This document shows, in pieces, positions 1 through 6,078 of a stretch of 13,921 nucleotides of DNA. Both the position numbers and the translations under genes were made by a program. The notes beneath the pieces were generated by a model, which did no database searches, had not been told where the DNA came from, and was given only the letters and a program-made list of their open reading frames with translations. The DNA lies in assembly GCA_049585815.1 (NCBI GenBank), contig JBAVAR010000074.1, positions 1 through 13,921 on the forward strand. The letters run 5' to 3'. Position 1 is the stretch's first letter, and every line of letters starts with the position of its first letter. Origin of the DNA: DATLSM01 sp049585815 (lineage in GTDB: Bacteria; Actinomycetota; Thermoleophilia; Solirubrobacterales; 70-9).

Positions 1-77
1 CGATCGAGCGCCACACTCTGCACACCACGGAACCGAACACCGATCGTCAGGAGGTCGCCGAGGCCGTTACGGTGTGA
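1..77 (+). CDS. C-terminal end of an unidentified protein (partial)
   Basis: The reading frame starting at base 3 is open from the window edge to a TGA at 75-77. It gives a 24-residue tail beginning IERHTLHTTE and ending EAVTV. Nearly every codon ends in G or C, as in real genes of this genome, whereas the frame just after the stop does not look coding. I do not recognise the family from so short a tail. The stop lies only about 40 bases before recognisable MocR homology begins, so this gene is probably the left partner of a deletion or insertion junction. It could be a chance open frame, since 24 codons is little evidence. Confidence 0.4.
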   Translation, partial: IERHTLHTTEPNTDRQEVAEAVTV

Positions 78-113
78 TCGTCAAGTGGGGATCGCCGTCG
101 AAGTTCCACGGGG

Positions 114-797
114 ATCCGGACAACCTCCACCCCAGCCCATCAGTTTCCAATGGGGGTGGGGCTGGCTGCTGAGCGCAGGCTCCAACTGATTGAGTGGGCG
201 CGGCGCCAGCAGACCTTCATTATCGAGGATGACTACGACGCCGAGTATCGCTACGACCGAGATCCTGTTGGTGCTCTGCAGGGCCTCTCGCCCGATCGGG
301 TCATTTACGGAGGCAGCGTGAGCAAGACGCTGGCTCCCGCACTGAGACTCGGCTGGTTCCTTCTGCCTGAAGAGATAGTCGGGCCATTTCTGCAGAGCAA
401 GGCACTTACTGGGGGTCCCTCTCCGATCTTGGCTCAGTTGGCCCTTGCCGATTTCATTGCTAGCGGTGAATTCCATCGCCATCTGCGGCGAATGCGCCGT
501 CGCTACCGAAGTCGCCGTGATGCGATGATCGCGGCGCTAAAAGAGGAACTTCCTGGTACCTCTTTCGAGGGAGTCGCCGCCGGTCTCCATGTCCTCGCAC
601 GCCTACCTGAGGGAGTCGACGATTTGCGTCTGGCCGCCGCTGCCCGCGAACGTGGTGTCGGAGTCCACCCCCTCAAATGGCACTGCGCTGAGCCTACCTC
701 GGACCTGACAGGCTTGGTTTTGGGGTACGCGTCCCTGGGAGAGGCGAGCATCAGGCGCGGGATCCAGGGGCTTTCTCACGCATTGGAATCAATTTAG
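114..797 (+). pseudogene. 3' half of a MocR/PdxR-type GntR-aminotransferase regulator (truncated)
   Basis: Intact MocR-type regulators are about 450-500 residues: an N-terminal GntR winged helix followed by a PLP-binding fold-type I aminotransferase-like domain. Only the C-terminal half of the second domain remains. Visible motifs are TPAHQFPMG (bases 126-152), EDDYDAEYRYD with the cofactor-contacting Asp and Tyr, and SVSKTLAPALRLGW with the Schiff-base Lys (residue 59 counted from the Met at 150). The C-terminal segment PLKWHCAEP to LVLGYASLGE is also typical. The Met at 150 sits where the family usually has Thr in HQFPTG, so it is an internal residue and not a start. Upstream in frame is a stop at 75-77, and no DNA-binding domain can be placed, so a regulatory function is very unlikely. 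Codons use more T/A in third position than neighbouring genes, which hints at a different origin or relaxed selection. Confidence 0.8.
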
Positions 798-1114
798 TGT
801 CGCGAACATCACCAGCTCTGCGTTCTGCGGGCGAACCGGTCGATGAGCTAACCGTGACCGAACTCAGCGAGCGCCTGCCGTTTGCTGCTCGAAACCCATG
901 TCACCTGATACTGCCGCGACTCACCCCGGTGCCAACAACTGCGACGCAACAAAGCCAGACAACTACCCAGACAGAGGTCCAGAAGCTCCGCCTGCAGCCA
1001 CTTCCCAATCCAACGCGGTTTGAGCCCCGACCCCGCTGCGGGGTCGGGTTTGTTGGGGGGAGACGGAAGTGGGGGGTGGGTCGATTTGGTACCGGTTTAC
1101 GTCTTGTCAGGGAG
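798..1114. other. Interval without a credible gene
   Basis: The frame is open across this stretch from a GTG that overlaps the stop of the MocR fragment (TAGTG at 795-799). However, the codons lack the G/C third-position bias, the translation is Thr/Pro/Arg-rich low-complexity text, and it runs straight through a perfect terminator hairpin at 1026-1054. I therefore treat it as non-coding. Apart from the hairpin I see no tRNA, repeat or clear promoter in it. Confidence 0.55.
1026..1054 (+). terminator. Intrinsic terminator, 9-bp perfect stem
   Basis: CCCGACCCC (1026-1034) pairs perfectly with GGGGTCGGG (1040-1048) around the five-base loop GCTGC, and is followed directly by TTTGTT (1049-1054). 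It reads in the plus direction. It would end transcription coming from the MocR side and insulate the Replic_Relax gene that starts about 60 bases further on. Confidence 0.8.
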
Positions 1115-1798
1115 ATGCCAGGTGGAAAACGGACAGATCGGGTTAGCGGGCGGGATCTGCAGGTCCTGGGGTTGGTGGCGCGTTTCGGGATGATTCCAAG
1201 GCAGGTGGTCGCGCTCTGGGCGGGGACCGGGAGGGCGGTGACCTTGGCCCGGGAGCGACGATTGCGTGAGGCCTGCCTCCTTGAAGTGCTGCCCGGCGTC
1301 GGTGACAGCGGCAGGCTTCTCCTCTGCACCCGCGAGGGCCTGCGTGCTCTCTCTCGCGACGACCTCCCAGTCCCGCGCTTCTCCGCCGGCCGGGTCGCCC
1401 ACTCGGCGGCGGCCGCCCGCGTCGCGGTCGAGCTCGAACGCCGCGGTCGGCAGTTGCTCTCAGAGCCCGAGATCTTCGCCCGCGAGCGCGCCCAGGGCGA
1501 GCGGGTCTTCTCTGCCCAGGACCGCCCCGGCCACTTCCATCGACCCGACCTGATCATCCTCGGCGACCGGATCGAGGCAATCGAGGTCGAGCTCACCACG
1601 AAGGGCGCCAGCCGCCTCGATGCGTTGCTGCGCAACTGGCGCGGGGCGATGCTGCAGCGCAAGGTCGGCGGAGTCCGTTACCTCTGTTCGCCCCAGGCGC
1701 TGCCGTACGTCAGGCGGGCTGTCGAGCGGACCAGGACCGGCGAGCTGATCGTGGTCGAAGGGCTTAGGGACCAATCAACCACAGCAAGGAGAACCTGA
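1115..1798 (+). CDS. Replic_Relax family protein (replication-relaxation, mobile-element type)
   Basis: The 227-residue product resembles the Replic_Relax family found on actinobacterial plasmids and integrated conjugative elements, which is thought to act in replication or relaxation of element DNA. Residues 10-90 look like a winged helix (GRDLQVLGLVARFGMIPRQV, then a basic helix and the LLLCTREGLRAL wing). Residues 140-180 carry a nuclease-like core: RPDLIILGDRIEAIEVELTTK has Asp145, Glu157, Glu159 and Lys163 in a PD-(D/E)xK-like arrangement, followed by LDALLRNWR. The ATG at 1115 has AGGGAG immediately before it, which is tight spacing; an in-frame GTG at 1076 behind a G-rich stretch is an alternative that would add 13 residues. 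The stop overlaps the ATG of the next gene (TGATG), indicating translational coupling. The frame is intact. The family call rests on pattern recognition; the biochemical role is not established. Confidence 0.7.
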   Translation: MPGGKRTDRVSGRDLQVLGLVARFGMIPRQVVALWAGTGRAVTLARERRLREACLLEVLPGVGDSGRLLLCTREGLRALSRDDLPVPRFSAGRVAHSAAAARVAVELERRGRQLLSEPEIFARERAQGERVFSAQDRPGHFHRPDLIILGDRIEAIEVELTTKGASRLDALLRNWRGAMLQRKVGGVRYLCSPQALPYVRRAVERTRTGELIVVEGLRDQSTTARRT

Positions 1799-2104
1799 TG
1801 CCAAATCCGAAGACTGAAACGGCGCCCGAGGAGCGGGTTGAGGCAGAGCTGGCCGAGCTACTCGGCGAGTACTACCGCCTGGCCGAACCCGAAATGGAGA
1901 GAGAGCGACTTTCTCTGGCAGCTATCCGAGCGCTTCGAGTGCGGCAAGCCGCTCGGCTGGTTCGTCGAGCACGAAGGCGACATCTGCCAACTCGACCCGT
2001 TCGGCGAGGACGGCCCCCACCCGACCCGCGCCGCTGCCGTGCAGTGCATGATCGAGCACCTACGTGCCGCGATTGTCCGCGTGCGCAGTTGGCAGCGAGT
2101 TTGA
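1798..2104 (+). pseudogene. Small element gene split by a +1 frameshift
   Basis: A good ribosome site (AAGGAGA, 1785-1791) precedes an ATG at 1798 that overlaps the stop of the Replic_Relax gene. The first 36 codons (MPNPKTETAPEERVEAELAE and on to EMERE) end in the dinucleotide run GAGAGAGAG (1897-1905). Continuing in that frame gives Arg/Pro-rich nonsense. The next frame, from 1907, gives a sensible sequence with matching codon bias (DFLWQLSERFECGKPLGWF, then LDPFGEDGPHPTRAAAV and IEHLRAAIVRVRSWQRV) ending at a TGA at 2102-2104. Joining the two yields about 101 residues, acidic at the start and alpha-helical in character. One extra base in the GA run explains the break, through slippage mutation, assembly error or, less likely, programmed frameshifting. 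I do not recognise the family; its position suggests an accessory partner of Replic_Relax. Confidence 0.65.
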
Positions 2105-2355
2105 CCGGGGCGTTTTTGTGCAACAGCCACGTGGAAACGCGAGAGCGGGCTCCCCCTGCGCTGTCACTTGATGTCAGCCGTCTCGGATGGTCATCATCTT
2201 ATTCCGAAGGTCCTGAGGAGCCGGTCTGTGGTCTCGCTGTAATTGTGACTTCATGCAGCGGCGAGCGCGGCTTTCCAGAGGGACAACGTAGCCGCCGCGC
2301 GGGGATGTTGGCGATCAGAGTGTCCGCGTTCTCCGTCGCTCGTTTGTTGACGGCC
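2105..2355. other. Convergent intergenic region, nothing recognisable
   Basis: These 251 bases separate the ends of two convergent genes. The plus-strand frame that continues open to 2550 is out-of-frame read-through of the broken small gene and lacks coding bias. A short T run lies at 2112-2117, but I find no convincing stem to make it a terminator for either strand. Confidence 0.5.
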
Positions 2356-3666
2356 CTATCCCTTCTTGGCCTTCGACGCCGCCGTGCCGTCTTTCCTGTG
2401 CGCCTGCGTCTCACACGCCGCCCGCTTGCCCTTCGGTTTCTTCTCGCACGCTTTCATCGCCTCTGCGTGCTTCTGGGCACTCGTCAGCGACCTGAGCTTG
2501 TTCGTCTTCCCAAGCCCGGTGCGAGGAGACTGCACGCCCGGTGTCGGTGAGGATGAAGAGCCTGCCGACCCGGCGGGCTGGGGCGAGGTCGTGGCATTGA
2601 GCGGTTCGACCCCGTGTTCGGGCGTGGTCAATGTCTGAACAGAGCTTTCTGTTGTGCCCGCAGTGCTCGTTGCGCTCACCGAGTATTGATAGGTGCCCCC
2701 TGGCTGCAGGGTCACACCCGCGCTGTTCAGCTCGAGACTGACGCTCTGATCAGTGAAGGAACCGAGAAGTAACCCACTCGGCAACGGGTAGTTGATCACG
2801 ACGAGACATGCGCCCCTTCCCCCGCAGATAGACGAGAGCCGGAACTGGTAGAGCGTCGGTAGGCCCTCGGTGTCGATCTTGGCTTCGAGCGTCGCGTCGG
2901 TCGGGGTGATGTTCGCGACGGACTCGCTTTCGATCGAGGGTCCGCCAGAGGAGCCGTAGGTGAACTTATCACCCGGGCTTGCGACACTCTCGCCCTGTGC
3001 CGTTTCCACAGTCACATCGACCGTACCGGCCGCATGCGGCGGACTTTCGACGACCAGTTCCCTGTAGGGCATGATTTCGCATTCCCCGTCGCACTCTTCG
3101 TGGAGGATCTTTCCTTCCACGGCGCCAAAGTGCACCGACCGCGCGTTTTCAAGGGGTTCGCCGTGGATTGTGACCGTTGTCCCCCCGGATGTCGGCCCGT
3201 GGTTGGGTTGGAGGCTGATGATCACGGGCGAGAGGCCAACTGTGAAAGTCGCTACCTTGCTTTGCACTTCAGTGCCATCGGCGTTGCTTGCAGACAGCCG
3301 GTAGCGATAGGTTTCTCCCGGTCTCAGGCCTGTCACTTCGATCGGTGGAACCTGCTGCTGGGATTCGCCGTTGATCGGCCCCATGGGGGCCGTCTGGGGC
3401 CAGCAGTTTTCCACCCCCAAGCATTCGACTGCATTGACTCCGATGTATTCGAAGTAATAGGTCGTCGGCAGGCCGCCCGGGTTCAGCTCGCCGTTCAGCT
3501 TGGCCCCACCCGGGATCACTTCAGCCGGTTCGGTCTGAACTTCGCTCGGCGAGGTCGATGCTTGCGCAGACGCAGGCAGTCCCCACGCCAAGCAACTCAT
3601 TGCCAGGAACGCGGCGATGCCCACCACCCGCGTCCTGATCTGGCGCTCGTATCGATGCGCACCCAT
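2356..3666 (-). CDS. Secreted Fn3-like / IPT-TIG domain protein with Lys-Cys-rich tail
   Basis: The 436-residue protein starts with a clear signal peptide: basic RYERQIRTR, a hydrophobic core VVGIAAFLAMSCLAWGL, and an ASAQA cleavage site near residue 36. Residues about 46-143 resemble a fibronectin III-like domain (LNPGGLPTTYYFEY and GLRPGETYRYRLSASNADGT). Residues about 147-238 are an IPT/TIG domain (PNHGPTSGGTTVTIHGEPLE, SVHFG). Residues about 243-348 repeat the first type (GLPTLYQFRLS, QPGGTYQYSVSATSTAGT). A Ser/Pro/Gly linker leads to a basic tail with paired cysteines (ACEKKPKGKRAACETQA). Such architecture points to an extracellular or wall-associated binding or structural protein; no catalytic motif is seen. 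The gene faces away from the relaxase remnant, and its start lies only about 40 bases from that remnant's truncated edge, so its native promoter may have been lost. No strong ribosome site is visible before the ATG. Confidence 0.8.
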   Translation of the reverse strand: MGAHRYERQIRTRVVGIAAFLAMSCLAWGLPASAQASTSPSEVQTEPAEVIPGGAKLNGELNPGGLPTTYYFEYIGVNAVECLGVENCWPQTAPMGPINGESQQQVPPIEVTGLRPGETYRYRLSASNADGTEVQSKVATFTVGLSPVIISLQPNHGPTSGGTTVTIHGEPLENARSVHFGAVEGKILHEECDGECEIMPYRELVVESPPHAAGTVDVTVETAQGESVASPGDKFTYGSSGGPSIESESVANITPTDATLEAKIDTEGLPTLYQFRLSSICGGRGACLVVINYPLPSGLLLGSFTDQSVSLELNSAGVTLQPGGTYQYSVSATSTAGTTESSVQTLTTPEHGVEPLNATTSPQPAGSAGSSSSPTPGVQSPRTGLGKTNKLRSLTSAQKHAEAMKACEKKPKGKRAACETQAHRKDGTAASKAKKG

Positions 3667-3707
3667 TACAGCAGGATGCTACTCCACATGGAGGGAGCTC
3701 AACTACG

Positions 3708-4570
3708 CAGCGGGATCGTGTTCCCAGCGCCGAGCTGACCGAGGTCCACCGCGCACATCACGAGTGGGAGCGCCGAGCCTGGGAACAGGTCCGAAACGGA
3801 GAGCCAGGACCCGCGCTCGCGCAGTACCAAACCCACGACCGTCTCCACATCCATGACACCCGCGCCCAGGCGGCAGAGGCGATGGTCGCCGACTGGGACG
3901 AGGCCAGACGGAACCTTCCCGGTCGTCAAGCGCTGATGATCACCGACGCCTCCATCAAAGAGCGCGACCAGATCAACGCAATGGCCCAGGAGCGCCGGGC
4001 GCAAGCGGGCGAGCTCGGCTTACGCGAGGTCGAGTTGCCCGGCAAGCCCTACGGCCTGCGCTGGCGACGAGGTGATCTTCTCCACCCAGCTCCAGGTCCT
4101 TGGTGAGCGGCGGGTCGAGGGCGGGATCACCGGCACCGTCGTCGACGCCAATCGCGACAGGGGCCGGGTCACGGTCGAGACCCACGAGCGCGAGCCACGC
4201 GAAGTTGGCGGTCGACACCGCCAACTTCTCTGACCTAAACCTTGGCTACGCCCTCCACGTCTACAAGGCCCAGGGCATCACCGCCGAGGCTTCCGGCATC
4301 CTCACCGGCGGCTGGCAGACCGACCGCGAGCACGCCTACGTCGCGCTCAGCCGCGCTCGCGAGAAGACCCAGGTCTACGTTGCTCGCGAGGACCCTGGTG
4401 AGCAGGGGATGGACGTCGGCGCGATCGAACGGCTCGGCGAGCGGATGCGCCAGAGTCGTGCCCAGGAGGCGAGCATCTCGCGGGACGATCGAAGTGCTGA
4501 GCGTCAGGAGCGGATCGAGCGTGAGATCGACCGCGACCAAGAGCTCGATCGCGGCTTCGGGATCGACTAG
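3708..4570 (+). pseudogene. TraA-like relaxase-helicase, C-terminal part, 5'-truncated and twice frameshifted
   Basis: The remains match the helicase end of large TraA/MobF-type conjugative relaxases, which nick and unwind element DNA for transfer and are usually about 1000 residues or more. Only some 280 residues survive, in three frames. Frame one (to about 4062) has AELTEVHRAHHEWERRAW, LAQYQTHDRLHIHDT and MITDASIKERDQINAMAQE. Frame two (about 4064-4206) has GDEVIFSTQL, GERRVEGGITGTVVDAN and RVTVETHEREPREV. Frame three (from 4208) has AVDTANF, HVYKAQGITAEASG and GWQTDREHAYVALSRARE, a UvrD_C_2-type helicase end with motifs V and VI, then a charged coiled tail to the TAG at 4570. The first break fits loss of two bases in CGCGCT near 4060. 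The second fits an extra G at 4207-4208. The relaxase domain and Walker A region are absent. The remnant begins at a junction near 3700-3711, beside the divergent secreted-protein gene. Confidence 0.85.
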
Positions 4571-4588
4571 ACCACATAGGCTCCTCGC

Positions 4589-5272
4589 ATGTACCTCGCC
4601 TACATCGACGAGACGTATACCGACGCTCTCTACAGCTTCGCCGCGCTGCTGGTACACGATGAGCGCGATACAGCGATGCAGCGCGCGATCCTTTCGATTC
4701 CAGGGCGATTCGCCGATCACGGGATCGACCCCGAGGCCGAGCTACACGGCTCCGATCTATTTCACTCCCGCCGAGCTTGGAGGGCCGTTCGCGACCAGCC
4801 GGCGCTGAGAGTCCATGCCTACCGACTGGCACTTAAAGCCATTGACCCCTGCGCCGGCAAGATCGCCCTGGTGTCCATCGAGCGAACAGGAGAAGCGGCT
4901 GGCGATCTGAGCGTCGCCAGGGTGCGTGCCGTCGATGAGCTGCTGTTGTGCTTGGAGCGCCAAAGCCAGGAGCTTGGCGATCGCTGTTTGCTGATCTTTG
5001 ACGAGGCTGGCAGCACGGACCCTGCCTTGGTTAGAGCCGTTCACGCTCACCACCGCAAGGAACTCCTGCGCGGGTCTGATCCCCGTATCGTCGAGGCCCC
5101 TGGCATCGTCCACAGCCACCACACGCCGGGAGTCCAAATCGCCGACCTCGCCGCCTTCCTCTTTCAGCGCCGGCGCGACGGCCGGGACAGCCCCGACAGC
5201 GCCTCCGGACAAGCGATCACGGCGCTCTGGAAGATCCTCGAGCCCAGTATCGTCTGCCAAATTGGACCCTAG
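4589..5272 (+). CDS. DUF3800 family protein (RNase H-like fold)
   Basis: The 227-residue protein has the hallmarks of DUF3800. It opens MYLAYIDET with acidic residues Asp7 and Glu8 on the first strand. ELHGSDLF follows at residues 51-58, LLIFDEAGS at residues 134-142 (Asp138, Glu139), and VQIADLAAFLFQRR at residues 182-195 (Asp186). Conserved acidic residues on predicted strands agree with the RNase H-like fold proposed for this family. The true substrate is unknown, and members are often found on mobile elements and near defence genes. The length is normal and the frame is intact, unlike the relaxase remnant 18 bases upstream. No strong ribosome site is seen, only AGG about 13 bases before the ATG. 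A terminator-like hairpin follows the stop by 7 bases. It may be cargo of the element that is still under selection; a nuclease or defence role is inference. Confidence 0.75.
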   Translation: MYLAYIDETYTDALYSFAALLVHDERDTAMQRAILSIPGRFADHGIDPEAELHGSDLFHSRRAWRAVRDQPALRVHAYRLALKAIDPCAGKIALVSIERTGEAAGDLSVARVRAVDELLLCLERQSQELGDRCLLIFDEAGSTDPALVRAVHAHHRKELLRGSDPRIVEAPGIVHSHHTPGVQIADLAAFLFQRRRDGRDSPDSASGQAITALWKILEPSIVCQIGP

Positions 5273-5279
5273 ACGCACC

Positions 5280-5301
5280 GAAGCCGCCTTGCGGCGGCTT
5301 C
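5280..5301 (+). terminator. Terminator-like hairpin after the DUF3800 gene
   Basis: GAAGCCGCC (5280-5288) pairs perfectly with GGCGGCTTC (5293-5301) around the loop TTGC, seven bases after the stop codon. There is no T tract after it on the plus strand, so it may be a weak or factor-assisted terminator, or a 3'-end stabilising structure. Confidence 0.65.
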
Positions 5302-5308
5302 AACGCTG

Positions 5309-5340
5309 TTGCGAGAGCTTGGTAGCCACTCGCAAGCGAG
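5309..5340. repeat. Overlapping alternative hairpins
   Basis: TTGCGAG (5309-5315) is the exact reverse complement of CTCGCAA (5329-5335) with a 13-base spacer. CTCGC of the second arm can instead pair with GCGAG at 5336-5340. The three related arms lie directly behind the DUF3800 terminator-like hairpin. The role is unknown; it may be part of the 3' end structure of that transcript. Confidence 0.5.
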
Positions 5341-5505
5341 ATTCTAGAGACTTTTCGGCAGAAATCAAGGATTCCTGAAGTCCCGATGCGAGGGCAAACG
5401 TGGGCCGCAGTTCGCGCAAACTCCTCATTCATCGCTGGCGGATCGGTCGCCTCATCACCGCAGGCTTTAGCGCCAGACGCTCAATCGCTGGGCGAACAGA
5501 AAGAG

Positions 5506-5549
5506 GCAGCCCAGGTCGGCAGGGTGGGCTGCGCCAACGCCTGCCGACC
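5506..5549. repeat. Two interleaved perfect inverted repeats (pseudoknot or switch-like)
   Basis: The arms are in order A-B-A'-B'. GCAGCCCA (5506-5513) pairs exactly with TGGGCTGC (5525-5532). GGTCGGCAGG (5514-5523) pairs exactly with CCTGCCGACC (5540-5549). As RNA the two stems either exclude each other or form an H-type pseudoknot. There is no base between A and B, one base between B and A', and seven between A' and B', so a full 8+10 bp pseudoknot would be strained and mutual exclusion is more likely. As DNA the layout also resembles protein-binding repeats at transfer or replication origins. It is followed by A-rich sequence (AGAAAAAGATT, 5550-5560). No known RNA family is recognised. Confidence 0.7.
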
Positions 5550-5863
5550 AGAAAAAGATTGTGGGCCAGGCCGTCGTCAACCCGCTCGCTACGCTCGTGG
5601 TCGCTGTCGCGCCCTGCGGGTGACTGCGGCCCCGCTGGGGGCGGGGAGCGGCTCGCGGCGTTCAGCGGAGCAAGCGTCCCGAAGTTCGCCGCCGCCGTTG
5701 AGCCTCCTCAGACTGAGGTTTCAATTGGCACCAGTGCCCAAACCCCGGATAATCGGCCGCAAACTGCGGCTATTTTTGAGCTCAAAGGATGGGCGGCGGT
5801 AAGTGCAGCATTCCGCATGGGAATGGGGAAAACTGGCCCTCTGAAGAGGACTTTAGGGCTGTT

Positions 5864-5905
5864 CTGTCACGCCGGAGGTCGCGGGTTCGAGTCCCGTCGC
5901 TCCCG
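5864..5905 (+). other. Attachment-site-like 3' half of tRNA-Asp(GTC)
   Basis: This 42-base stretch reads as the 3' part of a tRNA-Asp. It has anticodon loop CTGTCAC (5864-5870, anticodon GTC at 5866-5868), 3' anticodon strand GCCGG (5871-5875), variable loop AGGTC, T-arm GCGGG-TTCGAGT-CCCGT (5881-5897), acceptor strand CGCTCCC (5898-5904) and discriminator G. The 5' half is missing: the bases before the loop are CTGTT where CCGGC is needed, and no GGGAGCG acceptor strand or D-arm occurs at the required distance. An abrupt start at the anticodon loop is what an integrase using the anticodon-loop sublocation of tRNA genes leaves at the far end of its element. It is therefore probably an attR-type site, not a working tRNA. 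No second copy is present in the window. Confidence 0.8.
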
Positions 5906-5977
5906 CTCAACGCAAAGCTAGTTCTCAAGCGGATTCCAACCTCCTAACTCTCACAGAAACCCCTTTCAAATCGCTCG

Positions 5978-5999
5978 TGGGTACCACATTTGGGTACCA
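5978..5999. repeat. Tandem TGGGTACCA repeat
   Basis: TGGGTACCA occurs at 5978-5986 and again at 5991-5999, so the units start 13 bases apart, close to one helical turn. Each unit contains the palindrome GGTACC. The pair sits 73 bases beyond the end of the tRNA-Asp fragment, a position where integrase arm-type sites are common. That role is inference. Confidence 0.5.
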
Positions 6000-6078
6000 A
6001 ACCCGAGCGGAAATGCACGGGCGGCGGAGATGCTGCGAGAAGGTCGCTGAGCATTCGGTCGCTATTCCGCCCCTCCGC

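Larger units (their letters stand above)
5302..5863. other. Long interval without a credible gene, rich in inverted repeats
   Basis: Open frames exist here (5386-5802 and 5400-5921), but they lack coding third-position bias and the second runs through the tRNA-Asp fragment, so I reject both. What is visible is structural. TTGCGAG/CTCGCAA lie at 5309-5335. The interleaved pair lies at 5506-5549. CCCCGC (5630-5635)/GCGGGG (5641-5646) has a five-base spacer. CCTCAG-A-CTGAGG lies at 5706-5718. GCCCT (5836-5840)/AGGGC (5855-5859) encloses CCTCT/AGAGG just before the att-like site. A structured RNA, a transfer or replication origin, or recombinase-binding DNA are all possible; none can be shown from sequence alone. 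Confidence 0.5.
1..5905. mobile_element. Right part of a decayed integrated conjugative-type element
   Basis: This is an inferred unit. The segment mixes a Replic_Relax gene, a small co-translated gene, a relaxase-helicase fragment and a DUF3800 gene with truncated host-type genes, and it ends at a 3' fragment of tRNA-Asp. Transfer-type genes followed by a duplicated tRNA 3' end is the standard layout of an element integrated by a tyrosine recombinase into a tRNA gene. Because the tRNA fragment is on the plus strand, the intact tRNA-Asp should lie to the left, outside the window. No integrase is recognisable in the segment. Frameshifts in the relaxase and in the small gene, plus truncations, indicate that the element can no longer transfer. 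The left limit is unknown, and the secreted-protein gene inside it may be chromosomal. Confidence 0.45.

Noticed and set aside
150..797. Taking the ATG at 150 as the true start of a stand-alone aminotransferase-like protein
   Set aside because: Family text continues in frame upstream (TPAHQFP), and the Met replaces a residue inside a conserved motif.
797..1114. Extension of the Replic_Relax frame upstream to a GTG at 797
   Set aside because: The stretch lacks coding third-position bias, gives low-complexity protein text and runs through a perfect terminator hairpin at 1026-1054.
1907..2550. Read-through of the small gene's first frame into a 250-residue protein
   Set aside because: After the GA run this frame becomes Arg/Pro-rich without bias, while the neighbouring frame carries sensible text to a stop at 2104.
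2595..2620. T-arm-like GCGGTTCGAC on the plus strand
   Set aside because: It lies inside the well-supported minus-strand secreted-protein gene and has no surrounding tRNA arms.
3034..3738. Plus-strand open frame of 234 codons opposite the IPT-domain gene
   Set aside because: The minus strand encodes clear signal peptide and domain motifs; the plus frame is its complement without family signals.
5700..5870. Group I intron splitting the tRNA anticodon loop
   Set aside because: No 5' exon and no recognisable conserved intron core are seen upstream; homology simply begins at the loop.
5820..5905. A complete functional tRNA-Asp
   Set aside because: No acceptor 5' strand, D-arm or matching 5' anticodon strand exists at the required distance.
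5386..5921. Two overlapping plus-strand open frames of 138 and 173 codons
   Set aside because: Neither shows coding bias, and the longer one crosses the tRNA-Asp fragment, so both are chance open frames in GC-rich DNA.
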